A DNA stretch of 35,241 nucleotides from NCBI GenBank assembly GCA_002293125.1, contig DBCR01000061.1, positions 1 to 35,241 on the forward strand. The letters are read 5' to 3'. Each line of letters begins with the position of its first letter. Positions within the stretch are counted from its first letter, which is position 1. Below the pieces are notes generated by a model. That model did not search any database and had not been told where the DNA came from. It saw only the letters and a program-made list of their open reading frames with translations. Of the stretch, positions 23,509 through 30,487 are shown piece after piece. A program made the translations under genes and the position numbers. The stretch comes from Opitutia bacterium UBA953 (GTDB lineage: Bacteria > Verrucomicrobiota > Verrucomicrobiia > Opitutales > UBA953).

Positions 23509-24120
23509 ATGGCTCGCAAGACCAAAGCAGAAGCCGCCCTCACCCGTGACCGAATCGTTACCTGTGCCCGGCAGGTTTTCAGCCGCGAAGGGGTCACGAA
23601 CACGTCCTTGGAAACGGTCGCCAAGGAGGCCGGCGTCACCCGCGGCGCGGTCTACTGGCACTTCCGCGACAAGGCCGACCTCTTCATGGCGGTCCGACAA
23701 CAGACGGGAACGCTCCTGCGCTTCGACGACTTTCGGACGGGGGACGCCCTGGAGCGGCTCGAGGCCGGCCTGCAGGCGGCCCTTGATCGCCTGCGCACCG
23801 ACCGGCAGGCGCTAGAGACCTACGAGGTCATGCTCTGGAAATGCGAATACGTCGGCGCCTTCGCCAGCGTCCGTAAAGACCTGATGTCAGCCAGCTCGCT
23901 CTTCCTGACCGAAGTGACGGAATTCTACGGGGAAGCCGTCCGGATGAAACTGGCATCCGCCGATCTCGACCCGGCCTTAGCCGCCCGCGAGACGTTGTGC
24001 TTCTACGCCGGCTTACTCAAATTGTGGCTAGCCGATGAAAATGGCGTGACGGTCCGTGCCGAGGTTCGCCAGCTGATTACGCAACACGTCGCCAGGCGAC
24101 GCCTGCAGAAGGCGGTTTGA
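23509..24120 (+). CDS. TetR/AcrR-family repressor of the efflux operon
   Basis: A 203-residue DNA-binding regulator. The N-terminal MARKTKAEAALTRDRIVTCARQVFSREGVTNTSLETVAKEAGVTRGAVYWHFRDKADLF is a textbook AcrR/TtgR-type helix-turn-helix (recognition helix about 44-52). The C-terminal ligand domain has the AcrR-like TYEVMLWKCEYVGAF segment. By family knowledge it represses the divergent MFP-pump-OMF operon and itself until a substrate binds. The perfect palindrome between the two starts is the evident binding site. The start is fixed by the typical MARKTK opening; no Shine-Dalgarno is visible. Confidence 0.93.
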   Translation: MARKTKAEAALTRDRIVTCARQVFSREGVTNTSLETVAKEAGVTRGAVYWHFRDKADLFMAVRQQTGTLLRFDDFRTGDALERLEAGLQAALDRLRTDRQALETYEVMLWKCEYVGAFASVRKDLMSASSLFLTEVTEFYGEAVRMKLASADLDPALAARETLCFYAGLLKLWLADENGVTVRAEVRQLITQHVARRRLQKAV

Positions 24121-24151
24121 CTGCCCCCGCGATGCGGGCTATCCCTAAGGC

Positions 24152-24778
24152 GTGAAGGCCCTCCCCGCCCTGCTCTACCTCCTCCTGCTCGGGATAGTCC
24201 CGGCGCAGGCCGCCGAACCGGACGCGCCCCAGACGTTACCGATCATCTACGACCAGCCAGGTGAGAAATATATCCTGCGCATCGATAATCGCCGCTACCA
24301 GCTCTCCTACGTGACGAAGGAAGGCGTGGTCGGTCTGATGTCCGCCGCCAACTACCCGCGCACGAAGCTGCGCTTCGACGAATATAAGCGCTCGCTCGAG
24401 GACAAGGCGAAGGCCGAGACGCTCGTCAACCGCGCGCAGTCCAACGTCACCCGTGAGTCAGACCGCGTGACCCGCCTCCGCCGTAGCCTCGAATCGCTCC
24501 GCTCCCAACTCGCCTTGCTCCGCTCCCAACCGAATATCGACATCCGCGAACTGCAGTTCCTCCAGGAACAGATCCGCATCACCTCGGCTTCGCTCGCCTC
24601 CGCCGAGGACATGGAAGCGAAAGCCCAGTCGAACCTCGACAAGACCAAGTCCTCCACGGAGTCGGCGTTCCAGCGCGCGGATAAGGCCCGCGAAGACTAC
24701 ATCGCCGCGCTGGACGAGTACGAGAAGCCGCTCGCCGCGATCCGCACCATCGCCCTGACGCACGGCAGCGCCCTGTGA
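24152..24778 (+). CDS. Secreted coiled-coil protein of unknown function
   Basis: I do not recognise the family. The protein is 208 residues from a GTG start at 24152. Residues 1-20 (MKALPALLYLLLLGIVPAQA) are a signal peptide. Residues 30-60 look like a small beta region (YILRIDNRRYQLSYVTKEG). Residues 75-195 are highly charged, with Arg-, Glu-, Ser- and Gln-rich heptads predicting a long coiled coil. There is no lipobox or transmembrane segment beyond the signal. It starts 31 bases after tetR, with a small CCCGC/GCGGG hairpin (24126-24138) between, and its stop overlaps a possible GTG start of the next gene. A periplasmic structural or adaptor role is only a guess. Confidence 0.75.
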   Translation: MKALPALLYLLLLGIVPAQAAEPDAPQTLPIIYDQPGEKYILRIDNRRYQLSYVTKEGVVGLMSAANYPRTKLRFDEYKRSLEDKAKAETLVNRAQSNVTRESDRVTRLRRSLESLRSQLALLRSQPNIDIRELQFLQEQIRITSASLASAEDMEAKAQSNLDKTKSSTESAFQRADKAREDYIAALDEYEKPLAAIRTIALTHGSAL

Positions 24779-24789
24779 TTTCCAAGACC

Positions 24790-25944
24790 ATGAAGACCAC
24801 CGCCCTCCTCGTCGCCCTGCTCTGCGCCAGCTCCGCCGGCTTCGCTCAGCAGACCAAGCCCGCCGCGAAAGCCCCGGCCGCTAAGGCCGCGCCGAGACCT
24901 GTGGACCGTTTCGCCATCCCCACGGACGAGAAGGTCTCCTGGCATGACGTCCGTGAGACCGACCTCGAAGGCCGCGCCTTTCCCGACGCGGTGCGTAAGA
25001 GCTACTTCGACCGCCTGCCCGCCGAAGCCGACGGCAAGGTCACGCCGGCCGTCTGGAGCCTGAGCCGCGACAGCGTGGGCCAGATGTTCCGCTTCCGTAC
25101 CGACGCCACGACGATCTACGCGCATTACAAGGTAACCAAGGCTCAGCTTGCGATGCCGCACATGCCCGCCACCGGCGTCAGCGGCCTCGACCTCTACGCC
25201 CGCGATCGGGACGGCAAGTGGCGCTGGGTGCAAGTCGCCCGCCCCGGTGCGCAGGAGATGAAAATCCGCCTCGCCGACGGCCTCGACGCCGGTGAACGCG
25301 AATACGCGATCTACCTGCCGCTCTTCAACGGCGTCGAATTCCTCCACGTCGGCGTGCCCGAAGGCAAAAAATTCGTCGGCCTCAAGCCGCGTGCGAAGCC
25401 CGTCGTCTTCTACGGCACCTCGATCACGCACGGTGCCTGCGCCAGCCGCCCAGGCATGGTGCACACGGCCATCCTCGGTCGCCGCTTCGACGTGCCGGTC
25501 GTGAACCTGGGCTTCTCCGGCAACGGCCGCATGGACCAGGCCGTCGGCGAATTCCTCACGCGTATCGACGCCGCCGCCTACGTCATCGACTGTCTCCCGA
25601 ACATGAACGCGGCGGCCGTCACCGAGAAATGCGTGCCCCTCGTCAAGCAGCTGCGCGCCGCCCGCCCCGGCACCCCGATCATCCTCGTCGAGGACCGACG
25701 CAACACCGACGCCTGGCTCAAGGCCTCGCTGCGCAAGCACCACGATGATAACCATGCCGCGCTCAAGGCTGCCTATGAGCAGCTCGTGAAGGAAGGCGTC
25801 AAAGGCCTGTCCTACGTGCCCGGCGACCACCTCTACGGCGACGACAGCGATGGCGCCACGGACGGTTCGCACGCGAGCGACCTGGGCTTCCATCGCCAGG
25901 CCGACATCTTCGAGCCCTTCCTCAAGGCCGCCCTCGGCCGCTGA
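24790..25944 (+). CDS. Secreted SGNH/GDSL hydrolase with N-terminal GxDLY domain
   Basis: An exported esterase of about 384 residues. The signal peptide is 1-19 (MKTTALLVALLCASSAGFA), followed by a Lys/Ala/Pro linker. The N-terminal beta-sandwich has the defining GLDLY at 132-136. The catalytic domain has Ser211 in YGTSITHG, the block-II glycine in GFSGNGRM (241-248), Asn271 in CLPNMN, and Asp358 with His361 in DGSHASD. The pair of domains matches the Lipase_GDSL_3 plus GxDLY architecture known from polysaccharide deacetylases and acyl esterases. I chose the ATG at 24790 because it begins the signal peptide; a GTG at 24775 overlapping the previous stop (GTGA) is the alternative. Confidence 0.88.
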   Translation: MKTTALLVALLCASSAGFAQQTKPAAKAPAAKAAPRPVDRFAIPTDEKVSWHDVRETDLEGRAFPDAVRKSYFDRLPAEADGKVTPAVWSLSRDSVGQMFRFRTDATTIYAHYKVTKAQLAMPHMPATGVSGLDLYARDRDGKWRWVQVARPGAQEMKIRLADGLDAGEREYAIYLPLFNGVEFLHVGVPEGKKFVGLKPRAKPVVFYGTSITHGACASRPGMVHTAILGRRFDVPVVNLGFSGNGRMDQAVGEFLTRIDAAAYVIDCLPNMNAAAVTEKCVPLVKQLRAARPGTPIILVEDRRNTDAWLKASLRKHHDDNHAALKAAYEQLVKEGVKGLSYVPGDHLYGDDSDGATDGSHASDLGFHRQADIFEPFLKAALGR

Positions 25945-25996
25945 TTTTTCGCGCCCCCGCTGGCGAACGGGCCTGTTCCTTTCACCCTAAGCGACG

Positions 25997-26701
25997 ATGA
26001 CCCGCAGCTTCCGCTACTACGACCTCATCCTCGGCGCGTTCGTCGCGGTGCTGCTCTGCTCGAACCTCATCGGCCCGGCGAAGGTCGTGCAGCTCGACCT
26101 GCCTTTCTTCGGTAAGACCGACTTCGGCGCGGGCAACCTGTTCTTCCCGTTGTCGTATATCTTCGGCGACATCCTCACGGAAGTCTACGGCTACGCCCTC
26201 GCGCGTCGCGTGATCTGGGCCGGCTTCGGTGCCATGCTCTTCGCGACGGTCATGACCTGGGTCGTCCTCGCGATGCCGGCCAGCCCGAACGAGCCCTTCA
26301 GCGCACAGCTACAGCCCGCGCTCGAGACGTGTTTCGGCGGCGGTTGGCGGATCGCACTCGGCTCGATCGTCGCGTTCTTCGTCGGCGACTTCCTCAACTC
26401 GTACGTCCTCGCGAAGATGAAGGTGCGCATGGGCGGCAAGCATCCGTGGGCCCGCTTCATCGGCTCGACCTTCGTCGGCCAGGGCGTCGACAGCCTGATC
26501 TTCTACCCGCTCGCCTTCATCGGTATCTGGAGCCCGCAGACACTCCTCGCCGTCATGTTCGCCAACTGGGTCTTCAAGGTGCTCGTCGAGGTGGTGATGA
26601 CGCCGGTCACCACGGTCGTCTGCGCCAAGCTTAAGCAGGCCGAGGGCGTCGATGCGTTCGACACCGACACCGATTTCACGCCTTTCAGCCTCAAGCGCTG
26701 A
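25997..26701 (+). CDS. yhhQ: Queuosine precursor transporter (YhhQ/DUF165 family)
   Basis: A 234-residue inner-membrane protein with about six transmembrane helices. It imports preQ0/preQ1 for queuosine in tRNA (family VUT/QPTR). Diagnostic stretches are SNLIGPAKVV, FPLSYIFGDILTEVYGYALARRVIWAGF, GSIVAFFVGDFLNSYVLAKMK, ARFIGSTFVGQGVDSLIFYPLAFIG and the C-terminal NWVFKVLVEVVMTPVT. The start ATG is preceded by CCTAAGCGACG, the same 11 bases that precede the CPBP gene start at 30488. No Shine-Dalgarno and no preQ1 riboswitch are evident in the 52-base gap upstream. No que genes are adjacent. Confidence 0.92.
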   Translation: MTRSFRYYDLILGAFVAVLLCSNLIGPAKVVQLDLPFFGKTDFGAGNLFFPLSYIFGDILTEVYGYALARRVIWAGFGAMLFATVMTWVVLAMPASPNEPFSAQLQPALETCFGGGWRIALGSIVAFFVGDFLNSYVLAKMKVRMGGKHPWARFIGSTFVGQGVDSLIFYPLAFIGIWSPQTLLAVMFANWVFKVLVEVVMTPVTTVVCAKLKQAEGVDAFDTDTDFTPFSLKR

Positions 26702-27003
26702 CCGGCGGCACCCCCTTTTAAAGGCCTTTATCGGCCTCCAATCGGCTTTTCTGTCATATTTTCGGGGTTTTCGACGAATCCGTTGACAACCCCCTGAGGG
26801 ATGAGCACAACACGGTCAGTCAATTTCACTCAGGTAAGAGCCTCCCTTATAAAGGACGCATCAGTCGCGAGGGCGACTAACGGAATCAGGATTCAAACTC
26901 TCCGTACCCGACCCCAGAGTCCCGTAGCTAGGACTCTGGACTTATTTGTCCCGGAAACGGGAAGACAGGCCGCACCATCCGTGCGGCCTGTTTCGTGTCG
27001 TCG
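26702..27003 (+). other. 302-base non-coding gap with successive hairpins; possible structured RNA
   Basis: Between yhhQ and tRNA-Leu. It holds AGGCC/GGCCT at 26722-26737 (possible yhhQ terminator), a TTGACA box at 26783-26788 without a good -10, AGTCGC/GCGACT at 26863-26878, CCAGAGTCC/GGACTCTGG at 26914-26922 with 26931-26939, CCCG-GAAA-CGGG at 26950-26961, and then the terminator at 26965-26991. A plus-strand RNA from about 26815 to 26995 is possible. It lacks signatures of tmRNA, RNase P, SRP or 6S RNA that I know. The short open frame at 26801 runs into the terminator and the tRNA antisense, so I do not call a gene. Confidence 0.3.
26965..26991. terminator. Strong hairpin terminator next to tRNA-Leu
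   Basis: The perfect 11-bp stem ACAGGCCGCAC / GTGCGGCCTGT (26965-26975 with 26981-26991) has a 5-base loop. It is 12 bases beyond the 3' end of the minus-strand tRNA-Leu and probably ends that transcript. It could also end rightward transcripts (TTTC follows on plus). Confidence 0.75.
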
Positions 27004-27084
27004 TACCCAAGACCGGACTCGAACCGGTAAGCCTTTCGGCGGCAGATTTTAAGTCTGATGTGTATACCGTTCCACCACTTGGGC
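27004..27084 (-). tRNA. tRNA-Leu (anticodon TAA)
   Basis: A class II tRNA read on the minus strand. The acceptor pairs GCCCAAG with CTTGGGT (first pair G-U). The D arm is GTGG...CAC, the anticodon loop is CTTAAAA (anticodon TAA), the long variable arm is GCC-GAAA-GGC, and the T arm is ACCGG TTCGAGT CCGGT. The discriminator is A. CCA is not encoded: the bases after the discriminator are CGA. In the anticodon stem the outermost pair is a T-C mismatch. It overlaps no coding gene and is opposite to its neighbours yhhQ and trpA. Confidence 0.92.
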
Positions 27085-27188
27085 CGACAGCTCCAAGGTG
27101 CGGACGCGCCTCGGATTGGCAACCCGGGAAAGCGGGCGGCGTTCGCCTTCGCCTTGCCCTCGGGACCAAACCCGGCTTCCTTCCGCGC

Positions 27189-27980
27189 ATGGATCGCTTA
27201 GCCCAGACGTTCGCCCGCTGCAAAGCCGAAGGCCGCCCGGCCTTCGTGAGCTATGTCTGCGCCGGCGACCCCGACGTCGAGACGTCCAAGGCCGTCCTTC
27301 TTTCCCTGGCGCAGAACGGCGCCGATGTGCTCGAAGTGGGCGTGCCCTTCTCCGACCCGCTCGCCGATGGCCTCACGAACCAGCTCGCCGCCCAGCGCGC
27401 CCTCGAAGGCGGCATGACCTACGACGGCCTGCTCGACGTGCTCCGGGCGGTGCGCGCCGGCACGGACAAGCCGATCGTGCTCTATTGCTATTATAACCTG
27501 CTGTTCTCGTTCGGCCTCGACAGCTACTGCGCCAAGGTCCGCGCCGCCGGTGCGGACGGCATGCTCGTCCTCGACTGCCCGCCCGAAGAAGCCGAGGAGC
27601 TGATCGCAGCCTCGAAGAAACACGGCCTCGCTAACATCTTCATCGTGGCGCCGACCACGCCGCCCGCCCGCATCGGCCTCATCGCCAAGCACGCCTCCGG
27701 CTTCATCTACTACGTCTCGCGCGAAGGCGTGACCGGCGAGCGCTCCGAACTGGCCGCCAATCTTTCGGCTTCGGTCGCCGAGATCCGTAAGCACACCGCC
27801 CTGCCCATCTGCGTCGGCTTCGGTGTCTCCACCGCCGCCCACGTCCAAGCCATCGCCAAGGTCGCTGATGGCGTGGTCGTCGGCAGCGCCCTCGTGAACG
27901 TCGTCGCCGCCCATAAGGACAAGAAGGGCGAAGCCGCCGCCGCCATCGGCGCCAAGGTGCGGGAACTACTCGCGAAGTAA
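27189..27980 (+). CDS. trpA: Tryptophan synthase alpha subunit
   Basis: Cleaves indole-3-glycerol phosphate to indole and glyceraldehyde 3-phosphate; the indole is channelled to TrpB. The protein is 263 residues. The catalytic pair is present at the same numbers as in E. coli: Glu49 in LEVGVPFSDP and Asp60 in LADG. YYNLLFSFG, YYVSREGVTG and the phosphate-binding ICVGFGVSTAAH and DGVVVGSALV follow. The open frame extends 81 codons upstream through the tRNA-Leu antisense, which is not coding; the ATG at 27189 gives the family start. It stands apart from other trp genes, followed by pyrB after a 267-base repeat-rich gap. Confidence 0.95.
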   Translation: MDRLAQTFARCKAEGRPAFVSYVCAGDPDVETSKAVLLSLAQNGADVLEVGVPFSDPLADGLTNQLAAQRALEGGMTYDGLLDVLRAVRAGTDKPIVLYCYYNLLFSFGLDSYCAKVRAAGADGMLVLDCPPEEAEELIAASKKHGLANIFIVAPTTPPARIGLIAKHASGFIYYVSREGVTGERSELAANLSASVAEIRKHTALPICVGFGVSTAAHVQAIAKVADGVVVGSALVNVVAAHKDKKGEAAAAIGAKVRELLAK

Positions 27981-27985
27981 GTCCC

Positions 27986-28136
27986 GAGGGCCAGAGGGCA
28001 CGTTGGCCCGAGGATTCGAGGCAAAGCCACAGGGAAATCTGAGGGGCACCTATCTCCCGAAGTGCCTTACTCGGGTCCTCGTGTCCTCAGTCCCTCGTGC
28101 CCTCATATTCTTGGGTCCTCGTGCCCTCCGGCCCTC
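27986..28136. repeat. Imperfect palindrome with degenerate GTCCTC/GCCCTC units before pyrB
   Basis: Arms 27986-28002 (GAGGGCCAGAGGGCACG) and 28120-28136 pair at 16 of 17 bases. The right half, 28073-28156, is a run of 8-9-base degenerate units such as GTCCTCGT, GCCCTCCG and GCCCTCGT. Left of centre the sequence is G-rich, right of centre C-rich. It occupies the trpA-pyrB gap. Confidence 0.6.
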
Positions 28137-28247
28137 CTGCCCTCGTGTCCTCCAGGCTTCCTTTGACGCTAATCCCTTGACCAAGAGCCCTCCCTCCCCA
28201 CTTTCCCCATGGTCCTAACCTCGTTAGGGCCACCGGAACCTCACCGC

Positions 28248-29189
28248 ATGGCCTCACAAGACACCTGGACGAAAAAAGACCTGACCGGCATCGAGGAGCT
28301 TTCCCGCCCCGAGATCGAACTGCTCTTCCGCCAGGCCGACCAGTTCCTGCCCGCGCTCGCGCCGGGCAAGGGCCTCGACCTGATGAAAGGTCGCACGGTC
28401 GTGAACCTCTTCCTCGAACCGAGCACGCGCACCCGCACGGCCTTCGAGATCTCGGCCAAGAAGCTCGGCGCCGAAGTGGTCTCGATCAACACGACGGGCT
28501 CCTCCCTGGTGAAGGGCGAGACCCTCCGCGACACGGCCGAGAATATCCGCGCGATGGGCGTCGACGCCATCGTGATGCGCCACTCCTCCGCCGGTTCGGC
28601 CCGCTACCTGGGCTCGGTCCTCGATATCTCGGTCATCAACGCCGGCGACGGCGCCCACGAACACCCGACGCAGGCCCTGCTCGACGCGTTCACGCTCCGC
28701 CGCCGCTTCGGCAAGGTCGAAGGGCTCAAGGTCACGATCCTCGGCGACATCCTCTTCAGCCGCGTCGCCCGCTCCAACATCCTCTGCCTCTCGAAACTCG
28801 GCGCGCAGGTCACCCTCGCGGGTCCCGCGACGCTTGTCCCGGCCTCGCTGAAGGAAGCCTACCCGCAGGTCCGCATCGTCCATGACCTGAAGGAAGCCCT
28901 CAAAGACTGCGACGCAGTGATGCTCCTGCGCATCCAGCATGAGCGCCAGACGACCACCCACTTCCCCTCGCTCGGCGAATACACCTCGCAGTTCGGACTC
29001 AACGCCGAACGCGCCGCCTGGCTCAAGCCCGAGGCGATCGTGATGCACCCAGGCCCCATCAACCGAGGCGTCGAAGTCGAAAGCGAAGTCGCCGACGGCC
29101 CCCGCTCGGTCATCCTCGAACAAGTCCGGAACGGCGTCGCCGTCCGCATGGCCGTCCTTCACCTCTGCACTGGAGCCATCAGCCGATGA
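28248..29189 (+). CDS. pyrB: Aspartate carbamoyltransferase catalytic subunit
   Basis: Condenses carbamoyl phosphate and aspartate in de novo pyrimidine synthesis. The protein is 313 residues. The carbamoyl-phosphate site is STRTRT at 59-64, the HPTQALLD motif is at 139-146, and the aspartate-side MLLRIQHERQ and MHPGPINRGVE are present. I chose the ATG at 28248 (MASQDTW); an in-frame ATG at 28209 would add 13 leader-like residues. It overlaps the next gene by 4 bases (ATGA). No regulatory pyrI is present. The pairing with a metal-site-deficient dihydroorotase homologue matches the Pseudomonas pyrBC' arrangement, where PyrC' is needed to assemble active ATCase. Confidence 0.96.
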   Translation: MASQDTWTKKDLTGIEELSRPEIELLFRQADQFLPALAPGKGLDLMKGRTVVNLFLEPSTRTRTAFEISAKKLGAEVVSINTTGSSLVKGETLRDTAENIRAMGVDAIVMRHSSAGSARYLGSVLDISVINAGDGAHEHPTQALLDAFTLRRRFGKVEGLKVTILGDILFSRVARSNILCLSKLGAQVTLAGPATLVPASLKEAYPQVRIVHDLKEALKDCDAVMLLRIQHERQTTTHFPSLGEYTSQFGLNAERAAWLKPEAIVMHPGPINRGVEVESEVADGPRSVILEQVRNGVAVRMAVLHLCTGAISR

Positions 29190-30481
29190 ACCCTGCCGAC
29201 AACTCCCCCCTCTGGATCCGCGGCGCCCGCGTGATCGATCCCTCTGCCAAGCGCGATGAAGCCAAAGGCGACATCTTCGCCCTCGACGGCAAGTTCGTCG
29301 ACCAGCTCTCCGCCGCCGACCAGGCCAAGGCCCGCGTCATCGACGGAGCGGGTCTCTTGGTCGCCCCGGGCTTTGTCGACCTGAACTGCCGCCTCGGCGA
29401 ACCGGGCCTGACACCCCGCGAGACGATCCGCACCGGCACCCGCGCGGCCGCCGCCGGCGGTTTCACCACTGTCGTCACGATGCCCGACTCGCTGCCCGCG
29501 GCGGATAACGTCGGCACGATTCAACTCCTCCGCGAAATCTGCACGCGCGACGCCGCCGTGCGCGTGCTGCCCACGGGGACTCTCACCAAAGGCCATGAAG
29601 GCAAGGCCCTCGCTCCGCTCGGCACGATGAAGAAGGCCGGTGTGGTCGCCGTCACCGACACGACCTCGGGCGTCCAGAACAACGAGATCATGCGTCGCGC
29701 GCTGGAATACGCCGCGATGTTCGACCTGGTGGTCCTCGATCATTGTCAGGACAGCAGCATGACCGAAGGCGGCCAGATGCACGAAGGCGCTTGGTCCCTC
29801 CGCCTCGGCCTCCGCGGCCTGCCCCGCGCCGCCGAAGAAGTCGTGGTCTCAAGCGACTGCCTGCTCGCCGAACTCACGAAGGCCCGCATCCACCTGCAGC
29901 ACCTTTCCTCCGGCGGCTCCGCCGACATCGTCCGCCGTGCCAAGGCGAAGCAGCTCGCGGTCACGGCTGAAGTCTCCGCCCTGCACCTGCTCCTCACCGA
30001 CGCCGCGCTGGCCCACTACGGCACGAGCCTGAAGACGAATCCGCCTCTCCGTGAAGAAGCCGATCGCCTCGCCCTCATCGCCGCACTGGTCGACGGCACG
30101 ATCGACGCGATCTGCTCCGACCACTCGCCCTGCACGGCCACCGAGAAGGACTGCGAGTTCGACCTGGCCCCCTTCGGCGCCGCGACGCTCGAGACGGCCT
30201 TCGCGGCCGCCCACACGGCGCTTGTCACCGGCGGCCACGCCGACCTCGCCCTCCTCATCGCGCGCCTGACCCACGGACCGGCCAAGGCCCTCGGGCTCTC
30301 CGCTGGCACGCTCAAAGCCGGGGCCCTCGCCGACCTGGTCCTCCTTGACCCTAAGGCCGCCTGGACGCCGACGTCCGCCGACCTCTCCTCGAAGTCCGGC
30401 AACAACCCGCTCGTCGGTCGCGCGCTGACGGGTCGCGTCCGCGCGACGTTCGTCGGCGGTCGTCAGGCCTTCGGCGCCTAA
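29186..30481 (+). CDS. pyrC': Dihydroorotase homologue with degraded metal site (PyrC'-like ATCase partner)
   Basis: An amidohydrolase-fold protein of 431 residues, clearly a class I dihydroorotase by KTNPPLR (283-289), LDHCQD (185-190), IHLQHLSS (235-242) and ICSDHSPC (309-316). However, the first metal motif, normally DLHVHLREPG, reads DLNCRLGEPG: both His ligands become Asn67 and Arg69, and the substrate-binding Arg becomes Gly71. The usual DDG ligand region reads TDTTSG (157-162), and the usual DHAPH ends in Cys316. The codons at 29379-29408 are unambiguous. It is therefore likely non-catalytic, acting as a structural subunit of the PyrB complex as in Pseudomonas. A working dihydroorotase should be elsewhere in the genome. 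Confidence 0.88.
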   Translation: MNPADNSPLWIRGARVIDPSAKRDEAKGDIFALDGKFVDQLSAADQAKARVIDGAGLLVAPGFVDLNCRLGEPGLTPRETIRTGTRAAAAGGFTTVVTMPDSLPAADNVGTIQLLREICTRDAAVRVLPTGTLTKGHEGKALAPLGTMKKAGVVAVTDTTSGVQNNEIMRRALEYAAMFDLVVLDHCQDSSMTEGGQMHEGAWSLRLGLRGLPRAAEEVVVSSDCLLAELTKARIHLQHLSSGGSADIVRRAKAKQLAVTAEVSALHLLLTDAALAHYGTSLKTNPPLREEADRLALIAALVDGTIDAICSDHSPCTATEKDCEFDLAPFGAATLETAFAAAHTALVTGGHADLALLIARLTHGPAKALGLSAGTLKAGALADLVLLDPKAAWTPTSADLSSKSGNNPLVGRALTGRVRATFVGGRQAFGA

Positions 30482-30487
30482 GCGACG

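Noticed and set aside
26702..27003. tmRNA, RNase P, SRP or 6S RNA
   Set aside because: None of the signature sequences of these RNAs known to me is present; only generic hairpins are seen.
26801..27052. 83-codon open frame after yhhQ
   Set aside because: It runs through a strong terminator hairpin and into the antisense of tRNA-Leu, and has no recognisable sequence.
26946..27188. N-terminal extension of trpA
   Set aside because: The extra 81 codons are the complement of tRNA-Leu and its flank; the family N-terminus starts at 27189.
28073..28156. CRISPR array in the GTCCTC/GCCCTC repeat run
   Set aside because: Units are 8-9 bases, degenerate and without unique spacers; no cas gene is present.
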